NCBI GenBank assembly: GCA_963971285.1
Contig: OZ020258.1
Location: forward strand, 6,530,614 to 6,594,613
Direction: 5' to 3'
Length of the DNA stretch: 64,000 nucleotides
From: Astropecten irregularis
Taxonomy: Eukaryota; Echinodermata; Asteroidea; Paxillosida; Astropectinidae
Positions 51,730-64,000 of the stretch are shown here, piece by piece. Both the position numbers and the translations under genes were made by a program. The notes under the pieces were generated by a model that was given only the letters and a program-made list of their open reading frames with translations, did no database searches and was not told where the DNA came from. Within the stretch, counting starts at the first letter, position 1; the number at the start of each line of letters is the position of its first letter.

Positions 51730-53122
51730 CCTCGAAGCGATGATGCGCACGCTCGAGCGTCGCTTCCTGAATTTGCATTTAGAAATAACATCCAAATTTC
51801 TGTTAGGGACTCCTTCCGGAAGAGATATATTTATTTTGGTGCGTCGAAATACTCCCCAACACCTGCATGTCAATCTAGCAGATCTCCTGGAGGTATATAA
51901 CCCAGTATCAACAAAGAACATCCTCACTGGTTCGGGGTCGACATGGCTTGGCCAACGAAAGGCAACAGCTAGCTACTAACTGATGGCATCAACTACAGTT
52001 AACAAAGTGTAGTACTGGGCCCTAGCTCCTGGCCTTAATCCTGTGGTGTATTGTATTCAGGATTTAAAAAAAACCTAAGTGGTAAATTGTGGTATGCAGG
52101 TAGGTACTGGTGGGTTAGGGTTAATAAGTGGGCATGGTCAGCATTCATTGTACCATGTGTACAGAAAAAGAGTTCCTAAGACGATCGGTACCTTCTGAAA
52201 TCAACTTGAGTCTTGATAATACAGCTGAAACAGTGAAAGAAAAACCATGAATGATGAATCCAACGTTGTTAGAAAAATATTTTGAAAAATGTGTAGGATT
52301 TCCCGGCCGATTTTGTGCCTAGGCTACTTTTCCCCTGACCCAACCCAAAGAAAGAAACTGCAAAACCTTCACAAATTTCGAAATTACGATCATCTACAAC
52401 AACAAAAGTACAAGCAGCTGCAATCAATTAAGCGAATCCTTGCAAATTATTGAGTAACAAAACATCACCTGTGATAATCTGTATGTAAAGACACGTACGT
52501 CCTCAAGTCACTTGTGTTTTCATTCAGTTCACACGTTCCCGGGTACACACACGGTACCCAAACTCATGCATAGTCAAAATAGTACGATTTAACTGCACAC
52601 TATTGCACCCGACTATGTTGTTTGATTGCCCTGTCTAAAAATAGATTTGGAATAGTTTATTTTGTAAGAAGGGGCGCTCTGATGTTTATTAAACTTTACT
52701 TCCGTTTTAGAATCCAAAACCTTGGATTTCAACAATAGCATTTCAATAACATATATTCATATTTAGTTGTATGAAAAAGAAGATGTTCACCCCAATGAAA
52801 ATAATGTTAATTGTCTTCTTCCTATAGCCCAAATTCTCTCTTTTTAAAGCCCAAGTGCCACATGTACCTCCTGTAAAAATTTGCCGCGCCTGCTCTTTAT
52901 TTTTCTTACATTTTTCTTACAACACTTGGGCGCTTTGGGCTACTTTATATTTTTAGACTAGTCCAAAAGTCACTGGTGCCCACGGAAGGCAGACGATATT
53001 GAGTGGACAAGTCGTCTGTCACCAATGAGAAATGCTGAAAACTTTATTATTTTTCTGGCATAATTGGCCGTCACACGGAAACCCTTGGAAGTAGCTGTAC
53101 CGTGGGAGGAAAATGCACTTTT
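51730..53122. other. NSMCE1 upstream region
   Basis: Presumed NSMCE1 5' UTR and promoter, including the ETS-like site and a second ACTTCCG at about 52696. Otherwise AT-rich, with no gene or repeat family recognised. Confidence 0.4.
51812..51823. promoter_or_regulatory. Candidate ETS site upstream of NSMCE1
   Basis: A CTTCCGGAAG palindrome lies about 85 bp upstream of the NSMCE1 start codon. It matches the ETS-factor core often found in housekeeping promoters. No TATA box is evident. This is position-based inference only. Confidence 0.25.
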
Positions 53123-56100
53123 ATGGAAGAACTGAGTGAAATCCTGCTAAAGGTGAGCAAATATTGTTGAAAAAGGTCGTCATCTTGCGGTTGATACTGG
53201 CCAAGTTGCAGCTAAGATTTTAGTGACATTGTATTTGGAGGTATTTTATTTGGCCTTTCGTGGCGGTGACTGCAGACTGATGACTGTCTCATGTCTGTGA
53301 ACTTTGCTAGTGCAGTGAAGGAATCTTTCAATTGACTTCACAATTTGACATTAGCCTTTATTCGTTAGGTCTATTTTATTTAAACAAATAAAAACTTGCC
53401 AAGACATATCAATTATCAATGCATGGGCTTAGTCATTTACTAGTAGGAGTTAGAGGCTTAGTAAAACTAAAAGACAAATTAACCCCTTTCTTTTTTGGTA
53501 AGTGTTGCGGGGCCAAACTGATGTAATGGGAGACTTTGGAGAACCGGTCTTCAAGTCAACAGCGCGCACGCACGCGCAAAGCAACGCACGCATGCTCACA
53601 ATTACTTAAACATGGTTTGCGTTACTAAAACATGGTTTGCGCGTGCGCTGTTGACTCAAGACCGATTCTCCAAAGTCTCCCATTGCAAAGCCTAGAACGT
53701 TAGGCCCCTAACTTAAGTTAAATTAAATACATTTCTTTCAACCTTCGCAATCTTTAAACGTTTGTCCGAAGTGACGAAGTAATACCCAAATGCAACAACA
53801 CTTAAAACAAACCATAGAACAAACATAGCCGGCGTCATAATGAAAAAAAGTCTATAAGAAATGTCAACAATAAACTGTCTGTTCAACCTCCTCAATGGGA
53901 GAGATATGAATCAGACAAGTCATCATACATGTAATTCTAGTCCCTTCCCCCTAGCTGCACAGCTAGCTGCACCTGTTGACTCTTCACTCATTCTTCTCTA
54001 CCACGCCAGGTCACATTTCCACATTTAAACCCCACAGCCATGCCAACACCTGTTCACACGGGACTCACGCCTGACCCTGAATAGAGGGCTTTAAGTGGAT
54101 TTACATCTAAGTGCAGAACATGATCCAGCTCAGGATCCCATACACGTGTAGAGATGTACTGAATACAATCCGTCTTAAATCCCTGTCTAAATACAGTTTA
54201 AACTGTTTGCATATTTACATAAGTACTGGATCAGTTCTGATAGGTTGCTTAGTTTGTTAGTATGCTTGTTTGCTTGTCAGTCTAATATAACTCGACTAAT
54301 AGGATGGCAGTCAAATTGAGTCAATTGACATGATTGATCATAGTTGTACAGTGTACATTTAAAAGCCAAATAGATTTACTTTGTGCACAGTGGATTCTGA
54401 CTTAAGTCCTGTCCGCACTGAATTTTTTTTGGGGCAAAGTAACAGAGACGCTGGGTAGTTTACCCATTTTAAGTCCAGTGTGGACGTCTCAGGAAGTCTT
54501 CCTCTCAGTTACATGTACTTTTCCCGACCCGCGCTGGCAATTCTACCGGCCAACTTCTGCCCAGGAAGAATTCCCGAGACGAAAAGTCCAGTGCGAACAG
54601 TCAGGTACCCTCATGAGCCTAGTATTGACAGCTTAGTAATTTTTCAGTGCATGCACGGTTACAAGTCAAAGGTCAAAGTGCGGACACCGGTCGGTAATAT
54701 TTGCCCATTTTTCATTTACCTATTGGTTCGGTGAAACCCCCGGCAAAAAAGTCCAGTGCGGATCTAGGGCTTTTCTGTCAAAGTCTTTGTGGTGCATTAT
54801 GCATATCATCATGTACATGTACATGTTGGCCTATCCGGATATCTTTTGAACACTGCCATTCGGAACATGCTGCATGGAAATTCACAGGTCAAAGCATTAC
54901 GAATAAAACATTAAGACAGTCTTTCCTTCTTTTCCAGTGCCAGCCAAATTTCCTGCATCCTGATCTTTGGGCAGACTTGGTTTGGAATTGTGGTCACTTT
55001 ATGTTTGGGTTGGTTTTGATTCCTCATTGTGGCTGGATAGCAGCTGTTACCATCCTTTCCTGTGGGAAGTTCAAGCTCTTCATTAAAGTGTCAACGTGAG
55101 CTGGACGAATGGGGCAGGAACAGGAACACAAATTTGCCTTTGTTTTCCCAGCCATTGCCTAAATGGTTCCCCTCAAAATTATCAAATTTAGTCTCTTTCT
55201 TATATAGAAGCACCCCTGACAAGGAATAAATTGCCTTGCCTTTAAAATTTCAAGCAACATTCTAAACAAGGTTGCCCCCCTCCTTCACTAATGGTTCATA
55301 GCGTAAGCAGCATGCATTGGCAACATCGGTTTATGGTCTACTGATGCAGCCTCTTTGGCCCAATTTAATGGAGCTGCTAAGCACATAAAAAATGCTTAGT
55401 ATAAAATTTCTTGCTTAATAAAACAAACCACCATTGAATTTGATTGAAAATTACATTTGATATTCATGGTTAGCGAACAACAATCAAAGGACAATAACAA
55501 GCAATACACAACACATGGAAATTTGGTTGCTATAAATCCTGTTTTTATTAATAAGACATATGGTTAGCACATTAATTTTTTGTGCTAAGCAGGGCCGTGA
55601 AATTGGCCCCAGATCTTTGACAAAGATACCTGTAAGACACACGTGTGTGTACGTACGTATGGTATGATAACACTTTCGTCGACAGATCCCTGCCCTGTTT
55701 TTGACACGCACGGCTCTTGACTTTTTCACAGAGTCATTGTCAAAGACCTCCTACAGTGGGACCCGGGGGCATATTCAGGAAATGGCAGCTCAGACCCAGT
55801 CTTATTGGGGACCCATCAATGTAAACAATGATGATCTGGGTTTTTCTCATCCTCAGACACGTACAAGAAAAAAACTGTCTGCAGTTGGAGTTGGTGACAG
55901 TTGATGTGCACGGTTGTTCTTTAGACTCTCTATCTAGCCCCTCGTGTAGAAAGCAGACAGGCTTGGTACTTGATGTCAAATGAACAGGGTCTATGAGGGG
56001 CACTTTAAATGCATTGTATCAGAAATGATCCAATGTTTAAGGCCCAGGGGCACCAAGGCCCAGCCCAATGCAAAATAACAGGGCCCAATTTTCCGTCACT

Positions 56101-57909
56101 GATGGCAAAAATTCTTTACTTACAATAGCAGACTTTGTTTTGTGCTTACTGTTAATGTTTCTGTTAGCATATATATTTCACAGGAAAGTTGTCCATCTGG
56201 TTATACTGTAGATGCCAAGCAAGGACTTTGTGCAGAATGCACATGACAGAGCCTTAGTAGAAAAAAATCATGCTTAGCCTAGAAATGTTTTGCTAACCGT
56301 TTAAGCGCCAAAAGTCTTGCTTACGAATTCCATTAAATAGATTTTACAATGTATGTGTAAGACATGATGTAAGAGTAGCCCTACCCATAAGAACACAGAT
56401 GAGCAGGGCCTTGAACAATTTTGGCAATTGATCATTAACCTAAAAAAAATATGCTTAAACGGCTCTATGAAAATTGGCACCTGGGCTGGATTTCACAATG
56501 CACCAAGATTAATCTTAAAATGAGTTGTCAGTATCATCATAGTGATTTGTATTGTGACATCACATGTTGCTTATAGCAATGGAGGTGAATTCACACTTAA
56601 GATCAATCTTACTGCTTCGTGAAAACAGCTTCTGGTAAAACCTGAAGTCATTTAAGAACAAGCCTTGAAATTAACGGAGGCCACAGAGGCCATGGCCTTC
56701 ATTGTCCTGGTTCTTGGCCTTGGTGCCCACTTCAAATGTTTCCATGTAGCCATTATGATTTTCCAATGGAAGACCCCCTTGCAATGGAAAAGTGACCTTG
56801 TCCAGTTCAGAACCAAATTCAAAGCAAAGGAATTCTTTTCAAAAAGGCAGGAGTCCACATAAACCACCAGAAAAAAAGTACATTTAATGGCTAAAATGTT
56901 GCCATCAGGTTGAATTTCAAAGCCTTAAATCTTCGGGAGGCATTAATGTAAAGTCACACAGCTATAGTCTCAGTTGGGTAATGTGGAGACCCCCTGTGCG
57001 CCAGCACGTTGACAGATATCAGTCTGGGTTGGAGTGACGCGTCAGATTTTGTTGTCGTCGCTGAAGAGGCACTGACATTGGACTGGTGTACATGTACATG
57101 TAAATGTCCAAGTTGCAAAAGGGGAACGTTTCATGGAAGGGGCGCTGGATGGGAGGTGGACAGGATCCTCAAGGGCCCTGGAATTGATACAGGAAGAACT
57201 TCCGAGGGATTTGGGATACATGTCACTGTCAGTACCATTGTGTTGGGGGATGTTTGTGTGTATACAGGTTCTGGTATACATTACAGTGCTAACTTTCCTT
57301 CATATGACAAGTCAAATTCAGTTTTCTTTTAAACCACTTCCGCTCCCAAAAGAAGAGCAAAAAACCAAATACCTGAAAAAATGTGCTGACAGCTCTGAAT
57401 TCCTATTACCACAATAGTCAATAAACCACAGTTTGGTTTTTGTGGTAATGTATGTAAAATGCTTGGTTTATGATCCAGTTCCCCTGTGGAGACTGTGGTA
57501 ATGTGTAGTAACTTACATGTAGTATTAAGCAGGTCTTGCCTTGTGTGGTAGTGGTACATGTAGACATGGTAGATGGTGTGCAGAGGGTTAGGGTTAAAAC
57601 AAGACTGGTTCATTTCTAAACAGTCACCAGTCCAACTTGGAAAATTCAGCGATTCAACACTTTCCAAACTTCTGTTTTAAAATTACTTTTGAATGGTAGT
57701 CTTTTGAGAACCGGTCTTTAAGTCAACAGTGCACGCAATTGCGTGCAAGCTCACAATTGCGTGCGCATGCGCTGTTGACTTGAAGACCGGTTCTCAAAAG
57801 TCTCCCATTGCTTATTTTTAACAGCATCATTGATCTATATATGTTAAATTTTTGTTTTGTTTACAGATTTAGTTCTCCGACCTAGAAGAATGGGACAGAA
57901 CGCAAAAAG
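53123..57909 (+). CDS. Possible unrecognised gene (weak exon chain)
   Basis: I do not recognise this. A possible first exon, 53123-53152 (MEELSEILLK), ends at a good donor GTGAGC in phase 0. The next open segment, 54938-55095, has a strong acceptor (CTTTTCCAG), stays open in that phase for 52 codons with a hydrophobic stretch, and ends at GTGAGC in phase 2. The segment from 55732 (acceptor TTTTTCACAG) is open in phase 2 and either stops at 55829-55831 or splices at 55820 to 57867-57909. The phases fit throughout, which is suggestive, but no domain or family is visible and chance is quite possible. Confidence 0.15.
53526..53683. repeat. GC-rich palindromic MITE, copy 4
   Basis: TGGGAGACTTTGGAGAACCGG to GATTCTCCAAAGTCTCCCA. 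The centre has a short direct duplication (ACTTAAACATGGTTTGCG, ACTAAAACATGGTTTGCG). Confidence 0.8.
55356..55613. repeat. Palindromic element CCAATTTCATAGAGC-type copy
   Basis: GGCCCAATTTAATGGAGCTGC to GTGAAATTGGCCCC. Confidence 0.7.
56236..56480. repeat. Palindromic element CCAATTTCATAGAGC-type, diverged
   Basis: Recognised mainly by its right end, GGCTCTATGAAAATTGGCACC, and by the TTGCTTA-type inner blocks. Confidence 0.5.
56481..56633. repeat. TIR element GGGCTGAATTTCACAAAGC-type, copy 2
   Basis: GGGCTGGATTTCACAATGC on the left, TCACACTTAAGATCAATCTTA on the right. Abuts the previous element. Confidence 0.65.
56663..56810. repeat. GGAGGCCACAGAGGCC repeat, copy 2
   Basis: Matches 5839-5985 over about 145 bp. 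Possibly a decayed coding fragment: an open plus-strand frame, but no family recognised. Confidence 0.5.
57694..57809. repeat. GC-rich palindromic MITE, copy 5
   Basis: TTTTGAGAACCGGTCTTTAAG to the inverse CCGGTTCTCAAAAGTCTCCCA. The outer left end is diverged. Confidence 0.7.
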
Positions 57910-59605
57910 GTAAAAATTTTTAATTTTGAAGAAAAAAAAGAAGAAATGTCGTTGATGGCCAATTTTTCCAAGCCTCCAAGAAAACACCAATTGATACGGG
58001 TACCAGACTTTTTTAAATCCCAGCCTCGGTTTGATTGCACTGCGTCAAACGCAGGATGGATGCACCATGAATAAGGCCTATTGGCCTCTGGCCCTGAACG
58101 CAATGCACATCTTGCATCAAGACAGTATACCCATGTGGGATATTATTGGCTGGCCAAGTGGCCATGAATTGGCTCAATAACGGACCTAAAAGTCCCCAAA
58201 TTCAATTACATCTCTGCCGACAGTCGAAAAACTCTGCTATCAATCAAAGTTCCTTTTGGATGCGCTCAAGCCCAGTGATCTCTATCACCATGGTGATCGG
58301 CCTCACTGACAGCCAAGTGACAGGATCCCGATGAATCTGACACATTTCTCCGTCAGCGCTCAGTCATAAATCGATCCCGAAGTCCGTGCATCTCTTAGCG
58401 TCATCATGCCGAGCTCTTCCCCAGACATGTCTCTCAACAAGACAAGATAGCTCTGCTCATCTTTGTGTGTTTGCGAACGTCTTCAATAAAAGGAAGGGGG
58501 TAACCAAAAAAAAAAAATGCAATGATAAAACGAAGAGCGCTCGCCGAGAAAACTTAGGCAAGGTTTTCCTCTTGGGACGTCGGACGGGAGGAAACCCCAA
58601 TTTGCCAAGTTTCTCCCGGTTGAAAGGTTCAATTTCAGCTGCTCTATGTGATTTCCTGTCATCTCTTTACGTCTTGTCTTCCTGTTAAAGAGAAGTCGGG
58701 GTTGGGACACGGGGAGAGGCTTGCCTTTGCATGCTCACTACGACTCAGCTCAGCATTATTTATTATTTTTTCCCTCCCTCCCCCTCCCCGATGCTGAGTC
58801 TGTCCAGTTAAAGGTTGAGTCATTTTTATTGGGGGGGCTGGGCATCCAGCTTGGCCTTTTGAGAGGAATCATCTTCATATCTTTCGGTTGATTAGCTGGG
58901 TGGCCTTTGTAACCGTGTGGCATGCTTGCAGCTCAGTCATTTGGAGGAAGATCATCGTGCACGACCTTCTTGCTGTGGCGATGTCACTGATGTGGTGTTT
59001 ATTTCCTTGAGTGTATGTTCGTGTGTGTGTGTGGAACGTTTACCCAGATAAGAACCGGTTGAGATTGAGTATTTTTGGTTCCTGCTGTTTAGTCACCTGG
59101 TGAGGAGGAATAGGGTGAGTTGCCATGCCAACTTGATGGCCTTGAATGGATGCATGCCTTATTTGGCGTCGTAACTTTTATTCTGTGCAGGGTGCCATAC
59201 TTACTATGTAACAACCCACTGACACTGTATTGAGTCTACTGGCAGAGTTATATCAGCCAAAAACACACGTTCCTTGTGATCTTTCCAGCTGGTTTTGAGC
59301 CACACGTGTGTATTGCTAAGTTCAGCAGCAATTGTGACATTCATGTACTGTAGGTAAGGCACTAGACTCCAATTGAATGTAGTGTGTTGTGGTGTTGACT
59401 GCTCGTACATGTATAACTTGTAAGTAGCAGGAACTTGTACCCAGGGTCGGCAGGGATGATATGAGCTGATGAGCAGTGCTTTAATTCAGAAACTGTACTT
59501 CACATGTTGTGTACACTGCACTGCAAGACCCCCTTGTGTACAAACGTTCACTAATCCTTACTTTATTTGTGGGAACAATTGTCTTCATGTGACCGCTGTC
59601 ACAGG

Positions 59606-60185
59606 CACCGTGTTTACTCCTAATACCGCGATTGCGAAAGCGATCAAAGATGAGCGTAAACGCTCGTGCGATCAGCATCAGATCCCCGGATGAAGCGGGA
59701 TCTGATCTGCCTCTTCTGGGGTTCAGATCTCGTGTTTGAGTGTAAATGCAACGCGGGATCAGATCCTGCAATTTACAGTGATAGCATTCCAGTATGGTCA
59801 AGCACGCGAAAACAAGTCCTAAGTTCACCAACGACTATGTGCATTCACTGCATTGTTTATTGCACAATGCCAATGAAGATACAGCTGGTCCTAGATTCAA
59901 ACATGCATGTAACACTGGAGGAAATTTGTGTGAAAAACATTGACATTTGTTAGATCATGGCATTGCTAGTTAAATGGTTAAATTGACAAGATTGCGAATG
60001 GTTCGTTTTCGCGCGAAATGAATAACCTTTGAACACTGCTTCCGTTGCCCCACACACGATCACTGCACAATCAGGATCGAGTGTAAACATATGTACATGT
60101 ACATGTACCATGGATCAGATCCCTCTAGCTTGATCAGGACTGCAGGATCAGATCCTCCGTTGCGCGATCAAGTGTAAACACGGTG
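59606..60185. repeat. TIR element CACCGTGTTTAC-type
   Basis: Perfect 12 bp inverted ends CACCGTGTTTAC and GTAAACACGGTG, with several GATCAGATCC and AGTGTAAA blocks inside (580 bp). No transposase seen. Confidence 0.7.
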
Positions 60186-60450
60186 AGGAATGCTGTTTAG
60201 AGCTTGGCAAAATTGCAACTCTGTCCACATTTTGTTGATGATGAGGATTGCTCACTCAGTGAGGAATACAAGTAATTCGTATTTCTTATTAGAAAGTTCT
60301 TTCTCGAACCTCCTGCTATGACCTTTCAGGTTGTAACACTTCATGGGTTCTTAAAAAGACAATCAGTAGAATTATGGTGAAACATTGCAGTGCAATGTAC
60401 ATACATACCTCTGCTCAGTGCTGACTGTATCGTGAATTTTCCAAGATTAG

Positions 60451-60568
60451 GGGCCTGTTTGTTTAACGCGAAGGATCCCAGATTTAGTGATCCACCTCCT
60501 ATGCAGGGTAAGCTAAAATGGGATCCGGATCTGCAAGATTCGTGATCCTGTTCACTTCAAACAGACCC
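60451..60568. repeat. TIR element GGCCTGTTTGTTTAA-type, copy 2
   Basis: Same ends and GGGATCCGGATC centre as 15530-15650. Confidence 0.7.
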
Positions 60569-61195
60569 AATAGCTTTGCATGTTTTAACATTACTCCACG
60601 GTCTCCACCAGTCTGCCCTTTAACAAGACTAAACGTGATATCCTAATTTGCATTTTACATGTTAGGTTGATGTTAGGAAGTCCAAATATAGAAATATCCG
60701 ACCCAAAATATGCATTCAGAAAAAAAAAGAAGAAGAAATTTGTCACACTCAAAATAAGTTGTCATATTCATGTCAAAATATTTGCTTCGTGAAAGCGCAC
60801 ACCCACACACATGGTTTTTCTGCAATAAATTTCAATTTCCCATTAGTCAAAACATCCTAATGAATTTGCTATGTACTTGACGATACTGGTTTAGGACAAA
60901 CAGTCCCTGTCGCCAAGGTCCCCAAAGTATCCTCTTTATTAGATTTAAGCCTGGCCAGTCCAAATGAAAATCCTGTTTCTCCCTTTTCAAAGTTTTGCGC
61001 TTATTGATAAACTTTTTTTTCCCAGTTGATTTCCTAATGGGAAGTGATGTTTACTTGCTCTGTAATCCCCTGGTTGACTGGAATGGATGATTTATGTAAT
61101 GAGGGGAAACAGAAATCGTCACTTGATCTTTAGTTAACCCAGAATTTACATCCACTTTGGGTTGTATTTACATGTATTTTGACACGTTGTCTTTT

Positions 61196-61563
61196 AGGCT
61201 TGGGCGATTCCAGTATTTTCAGAATCGATTCCAATTTTCGCCTGCAAAAATAACATTGAAATAATGGCAAACTTGGGAAGGTGACGTGCGGAGTTCATAT
61301 TGAAACGGCACTATTTGTGGTTTTGCAGACAATACAGGGACAGTCTTCGATGTGTAAAAATTAGCCAGGTTTTATTTCTTCTTAAAGAATGTCAGAAATC
61401 GTTTCAGTTGGTTCAACAATCCAACAAACCAAGAATGGCTCAGCGCATTTTGGAATCGATCGAAACTCCAATCTCAAAATCGATCAATTCACAGAATCGA
61501 TTTATCAACAAAGTGAAATCGCAATTCCGATTCCAAATTTGGAATCGAAATCGCCCGAGCCTG
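61196..61563. repeat. TIR element AGGCTTGGGCGATT-type
   Basis: Ends AGGCTTGGGCGATTCC and AAATCGCCCGAGCCT. The inner parts are rich in GAATCGATT / AATCGA motifs in inverted order. Confidence 0.7.
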
Positions 61564-62611
61564 CGCCTTTTGTCTTGTGAAGTGCAGTGATCATTGATGC
61601 ATTGCCTGCAGATTGCACAGTTGACAGATCTTTACAGTACATACTTGACACTTGGTATTATTATTGTTTCATGAATACTGTATGCATCCTGCACAAACAA
61701 TGTGTGTATATACCGTAGTTTACATGTTAGTGTAAAGTGTAAACATGCATTGATTCAGTGTACAATGAAACAATATACATGCCTTGCATACTAATATGTA
61801 CACGTACTGTCAAGGCATACCATAAGAATGAGTGTACAGTACGTATACACTGACTCTGTACACTGGTACTGTACATACATGCGCGTACATGCACATGTAC
61901 CAATATATTTAATTCAGTGTACACCTTGTACTGTAGTTTTGTTCAATGCTACAGTTTTATGTACAGTATGTACATGTACATGTATACTGGTAATATTACA
62001 TGCATGTTTTGCATAGTACCAAGACTGACAAGCTCGAACAGTACACTGCACTACGTACAGTGTCATTACTTGCACTTTATAACTCCTAGCATTCTTGTTT
62101 GTCTAGCTTCTTGGCTTAATTTTAAAGCTGCACCGCCAATGTTTTTCAATTTTTTTTGGTAAGTTATGGATGGAAAACATGTTACTACACTCTCACAGAT
62201 TTGTATGTTAAATGCATTAACTTGCAAGGTCTAGTCTGTACTGTGTGTCGGCACTATTACGCATCAATACATTAACTAGTATGAAGTGTACATGTAGATG
62301 ATAGTTTCGGAGACCGGTGTCACACAAGAAGAGACGACAACATTAAATTACACTGAACGGAAGAGGAACGTCTTTGTCACCAAAGGCATTTTTGCTGGCA
62401 CCGCTTTATACTTTCCTTGTGGAAATTACACTGTCCAGTATGTACAAATGTACAAATTAAGATACAATAGAAGATTGTCTGCAACCTCTTTCCCCGTGAA
62501 AATTACTCTAGTAATATGTACAGGTATTATGAGGAAATTAAGAGGTGACAATATAGAAGATTGTCTGCAACTGATTGCCTCTAACTTTCCCTGTGTAGAC
62601 ATGGGTCCAGT

Positions 62612-63035
62612 ACAGGATTGGTAAAAACATACCCAAACAGACATGTTCACAGATTAGCGTATACATGTATTTTAGGCCTACCGGTTACTTTCACTGGGTA
62701 TGAAGATGGTGCTGGTAGAAATATGCCATTTCTGGCTGAAATGGTGTATGCTGTACATGTACATGTATTTATCCAGAAATTAGTTTTAAAAACAATTTTG
62801 AAAACAGTTTTGAAAACAGCTACATGTAGTTTTGATCTCGGGCTAAGATCAAAACTCCTGTGAATAGATTTGAAAATACCATGAGCATTTTTCTCCATTT
62901 TCTACAGTTTCCAATGATGACATGAGCTGCAAATTTCAGTGTTTGTTTTTATTCCATGACAAATTAAATCATGAACAGTCTGCAGCTGTTCCGTCACCTT
63001 TACCAATCCTGTATTATGCCTTTCAAAGAAAAGAG
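62612..63035. repeat. TTAA-type MITE, variant copy (diverged ends)
   Basis: CAGGATTGGTAAAAACATACC on the left matches the half-copy ends. The interior has GGTATGAAGATGGTGCTGG and TTATTCCATGACAAATTAAA. Confidence 0.6.
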
Positions 63036-63647
63036 GAGAAAAAAATGTCCAAAGATGACACCCTGGTGAGGGGACAGGGATCCATACTGTAGCACTGGGT
63101 GCATCATGTCAGCGTAATCCTCGCTCCTTAACGAGATCCTAACTGTTCCTTCCTGTCTGCAGGGCCTATGGACCCTCTGGGTTTCCTTTTAGTCCACAGA
63201 CAATTACGTCTTATTGAATTTGTTACACCCATTTCTTAATTCACTTTATGAAATGTGCCGTGTGTTTGACGTTTCTGGACAGGATTCTTTTGAGTCTTGC
63301 TGTTGGGTTGGGGTTCTTTTTTATAAGGGAAAAGGTGTCTTTAAACAGCTATCCTACTCTCCCAAAAAGTACAGTGCTCAGCTAAGGAAAATGGGATGGG
63401 ATTTGGGCGGCGATCAGATGAACATGTAAAATACTGACCAGGCAAGATGGGGAAAGAGGAAGGGGGGGGGGGTGCTAAGCCCTTTTGATTCTGCCTCTAT
63501 TACAATATTATTGTCTCCCACTATTGCTTCATGTACTCGTGTTTGTAAGCATCCTACATCTAGGCCTTTTCACACCATGCTAAAAAAGTTCTCAAGGCTT
63601 GCGAGTAAGTTCTCATACAAATTTCACAAGGATTCACCAGCTGGGCC

Positions 63648-63868
63648 AATTTCATAAACTGTTAAGCACAAAAATTTGCTAAGCATGACATTTCTGTCTT
63701 AATAAAAACAGGGTTAACAACCAAATGTCCACGTGATGTGTATCACTTGTGATTGTTCTTTGGCTGTTGTTAGCCGACCATGAATATCAAATAGAATTTT
63801 CAATGGTGGTTTGTTTTTTTGTGCTAAGCAAATGTTTGTGCTTAACAATTCTATGAAATTGGCCCCAG
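63648..63868. repeat. Palindromic element CCAATTTCATAGAGC-type copy
   Basis: GGGCCAATTTCATAAACTG to CTATGAAATTGGCCCC. Confidence 0.7.
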
Positions 63869-63955
63869 GGATGTCGGTCACTCTCAAGCATCAAATCATC
63901 CAATGACAACAAAAATGTAAGCACACGAAGAGTGTCGATACCCAACTGGCAGACC

Positions 63956-64000
63956 AGGGCTGGATTTCCCAAAATGCTAAGATTAATCTTCAAAGAATCT
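63956..64000. repeat. TIR element GGGCTGAATTTCACAAAGC-type, cut by window end
   Basis: GGGCTGGATTTCCCAAAATGC and AGATTAATCTT match the start of 56481-56633. Confidence 0.5.

Larger units (their letters stand above)
57910..64000. other. Gene-poor right end of the window
   Basis: Contains the TIR elements at 59606, 60451 and 61196, a TACATGTA-rich tract (about 61680-62060), a MITE copy (62612-63035), a palindromic element (63648-63868) and the start of another TIR element at 63956. No supported gene. Confidence 0.55.

Overview
This is animal nuclear DNA with long introns, GT-AG splice sites and very dense interspersed repeats. The protein content (a laminin alpha chain, a 5-HT1-type receptor, a TMEM14 protein, NSMCE1) and the mix of tRNA-derived SINEs, TTAA-bounded MITEs and CR1/L2-like retrotransposon tails point to a marine invertebrate deuterostome. 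An echinoderm, perhaps a sea star, is my best guess, but it rests on general impression and was not checked by any search.

Layout. (1) 1-38602, plus strand: the 3' end of a laminin alpha gene, ten coding exons giving the last 501 residues (end of LG3, linker, LG4, LG5, stop at 38600-38602) and then a 3' UTR. (2) Its fourth intron in this window is 27.3 kb (5773-33066). It hosts a complete single-exon GPCR gene on the opposite strand (18654-20114), a serotonin 5-HT1/5-HT1A-like receptor. (3) 41721-45324, plus: a four-exon TMEM14-family gene (100 aa). (4) 48417-51729, minus: a complete six-exon NSMCE1 gene (260 aa), the RING subunit of the SMC5/6 complex. (5) 53123-64000: no recognisable gene. 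A weak chain of phase-compatible exons on the plus strand is reported with low confidence; the rest is repeats.

The four recognised genes have no obvious joint function: basement membrane matrix, amine signalling, a mitochondrial membrane protein and genome maintenance. Two things tie the window together: the nesting of the receptor inside the laminin intron, and the repeat load.

Repeats fall into recognisable families: about eleven near-complete and several partial copies of a 330-380 bp TTAA-flanked MITE; a palindromic element of about 240 bp starting GGGGCCAATTTCAT; a GC-rich palindromic MITE of about 150 bp; three tRNA-SINE families; several one- or two-copy TIR elements; retrotransposon 3' ends; an 11-copy tandem array of a 92 bp unit cut from a retrotransposon tail; a TIR element swollen by a (GGCTAC)n expansion; a TIR element carrying four pairs of CRE-like sites; and short hairpins that resemble decayed hammerhead ribozymes of Penelope-like elements. 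All exon boundaries were derived by hand from splice signals, reading frame and family similarity, with no transcript evidence.
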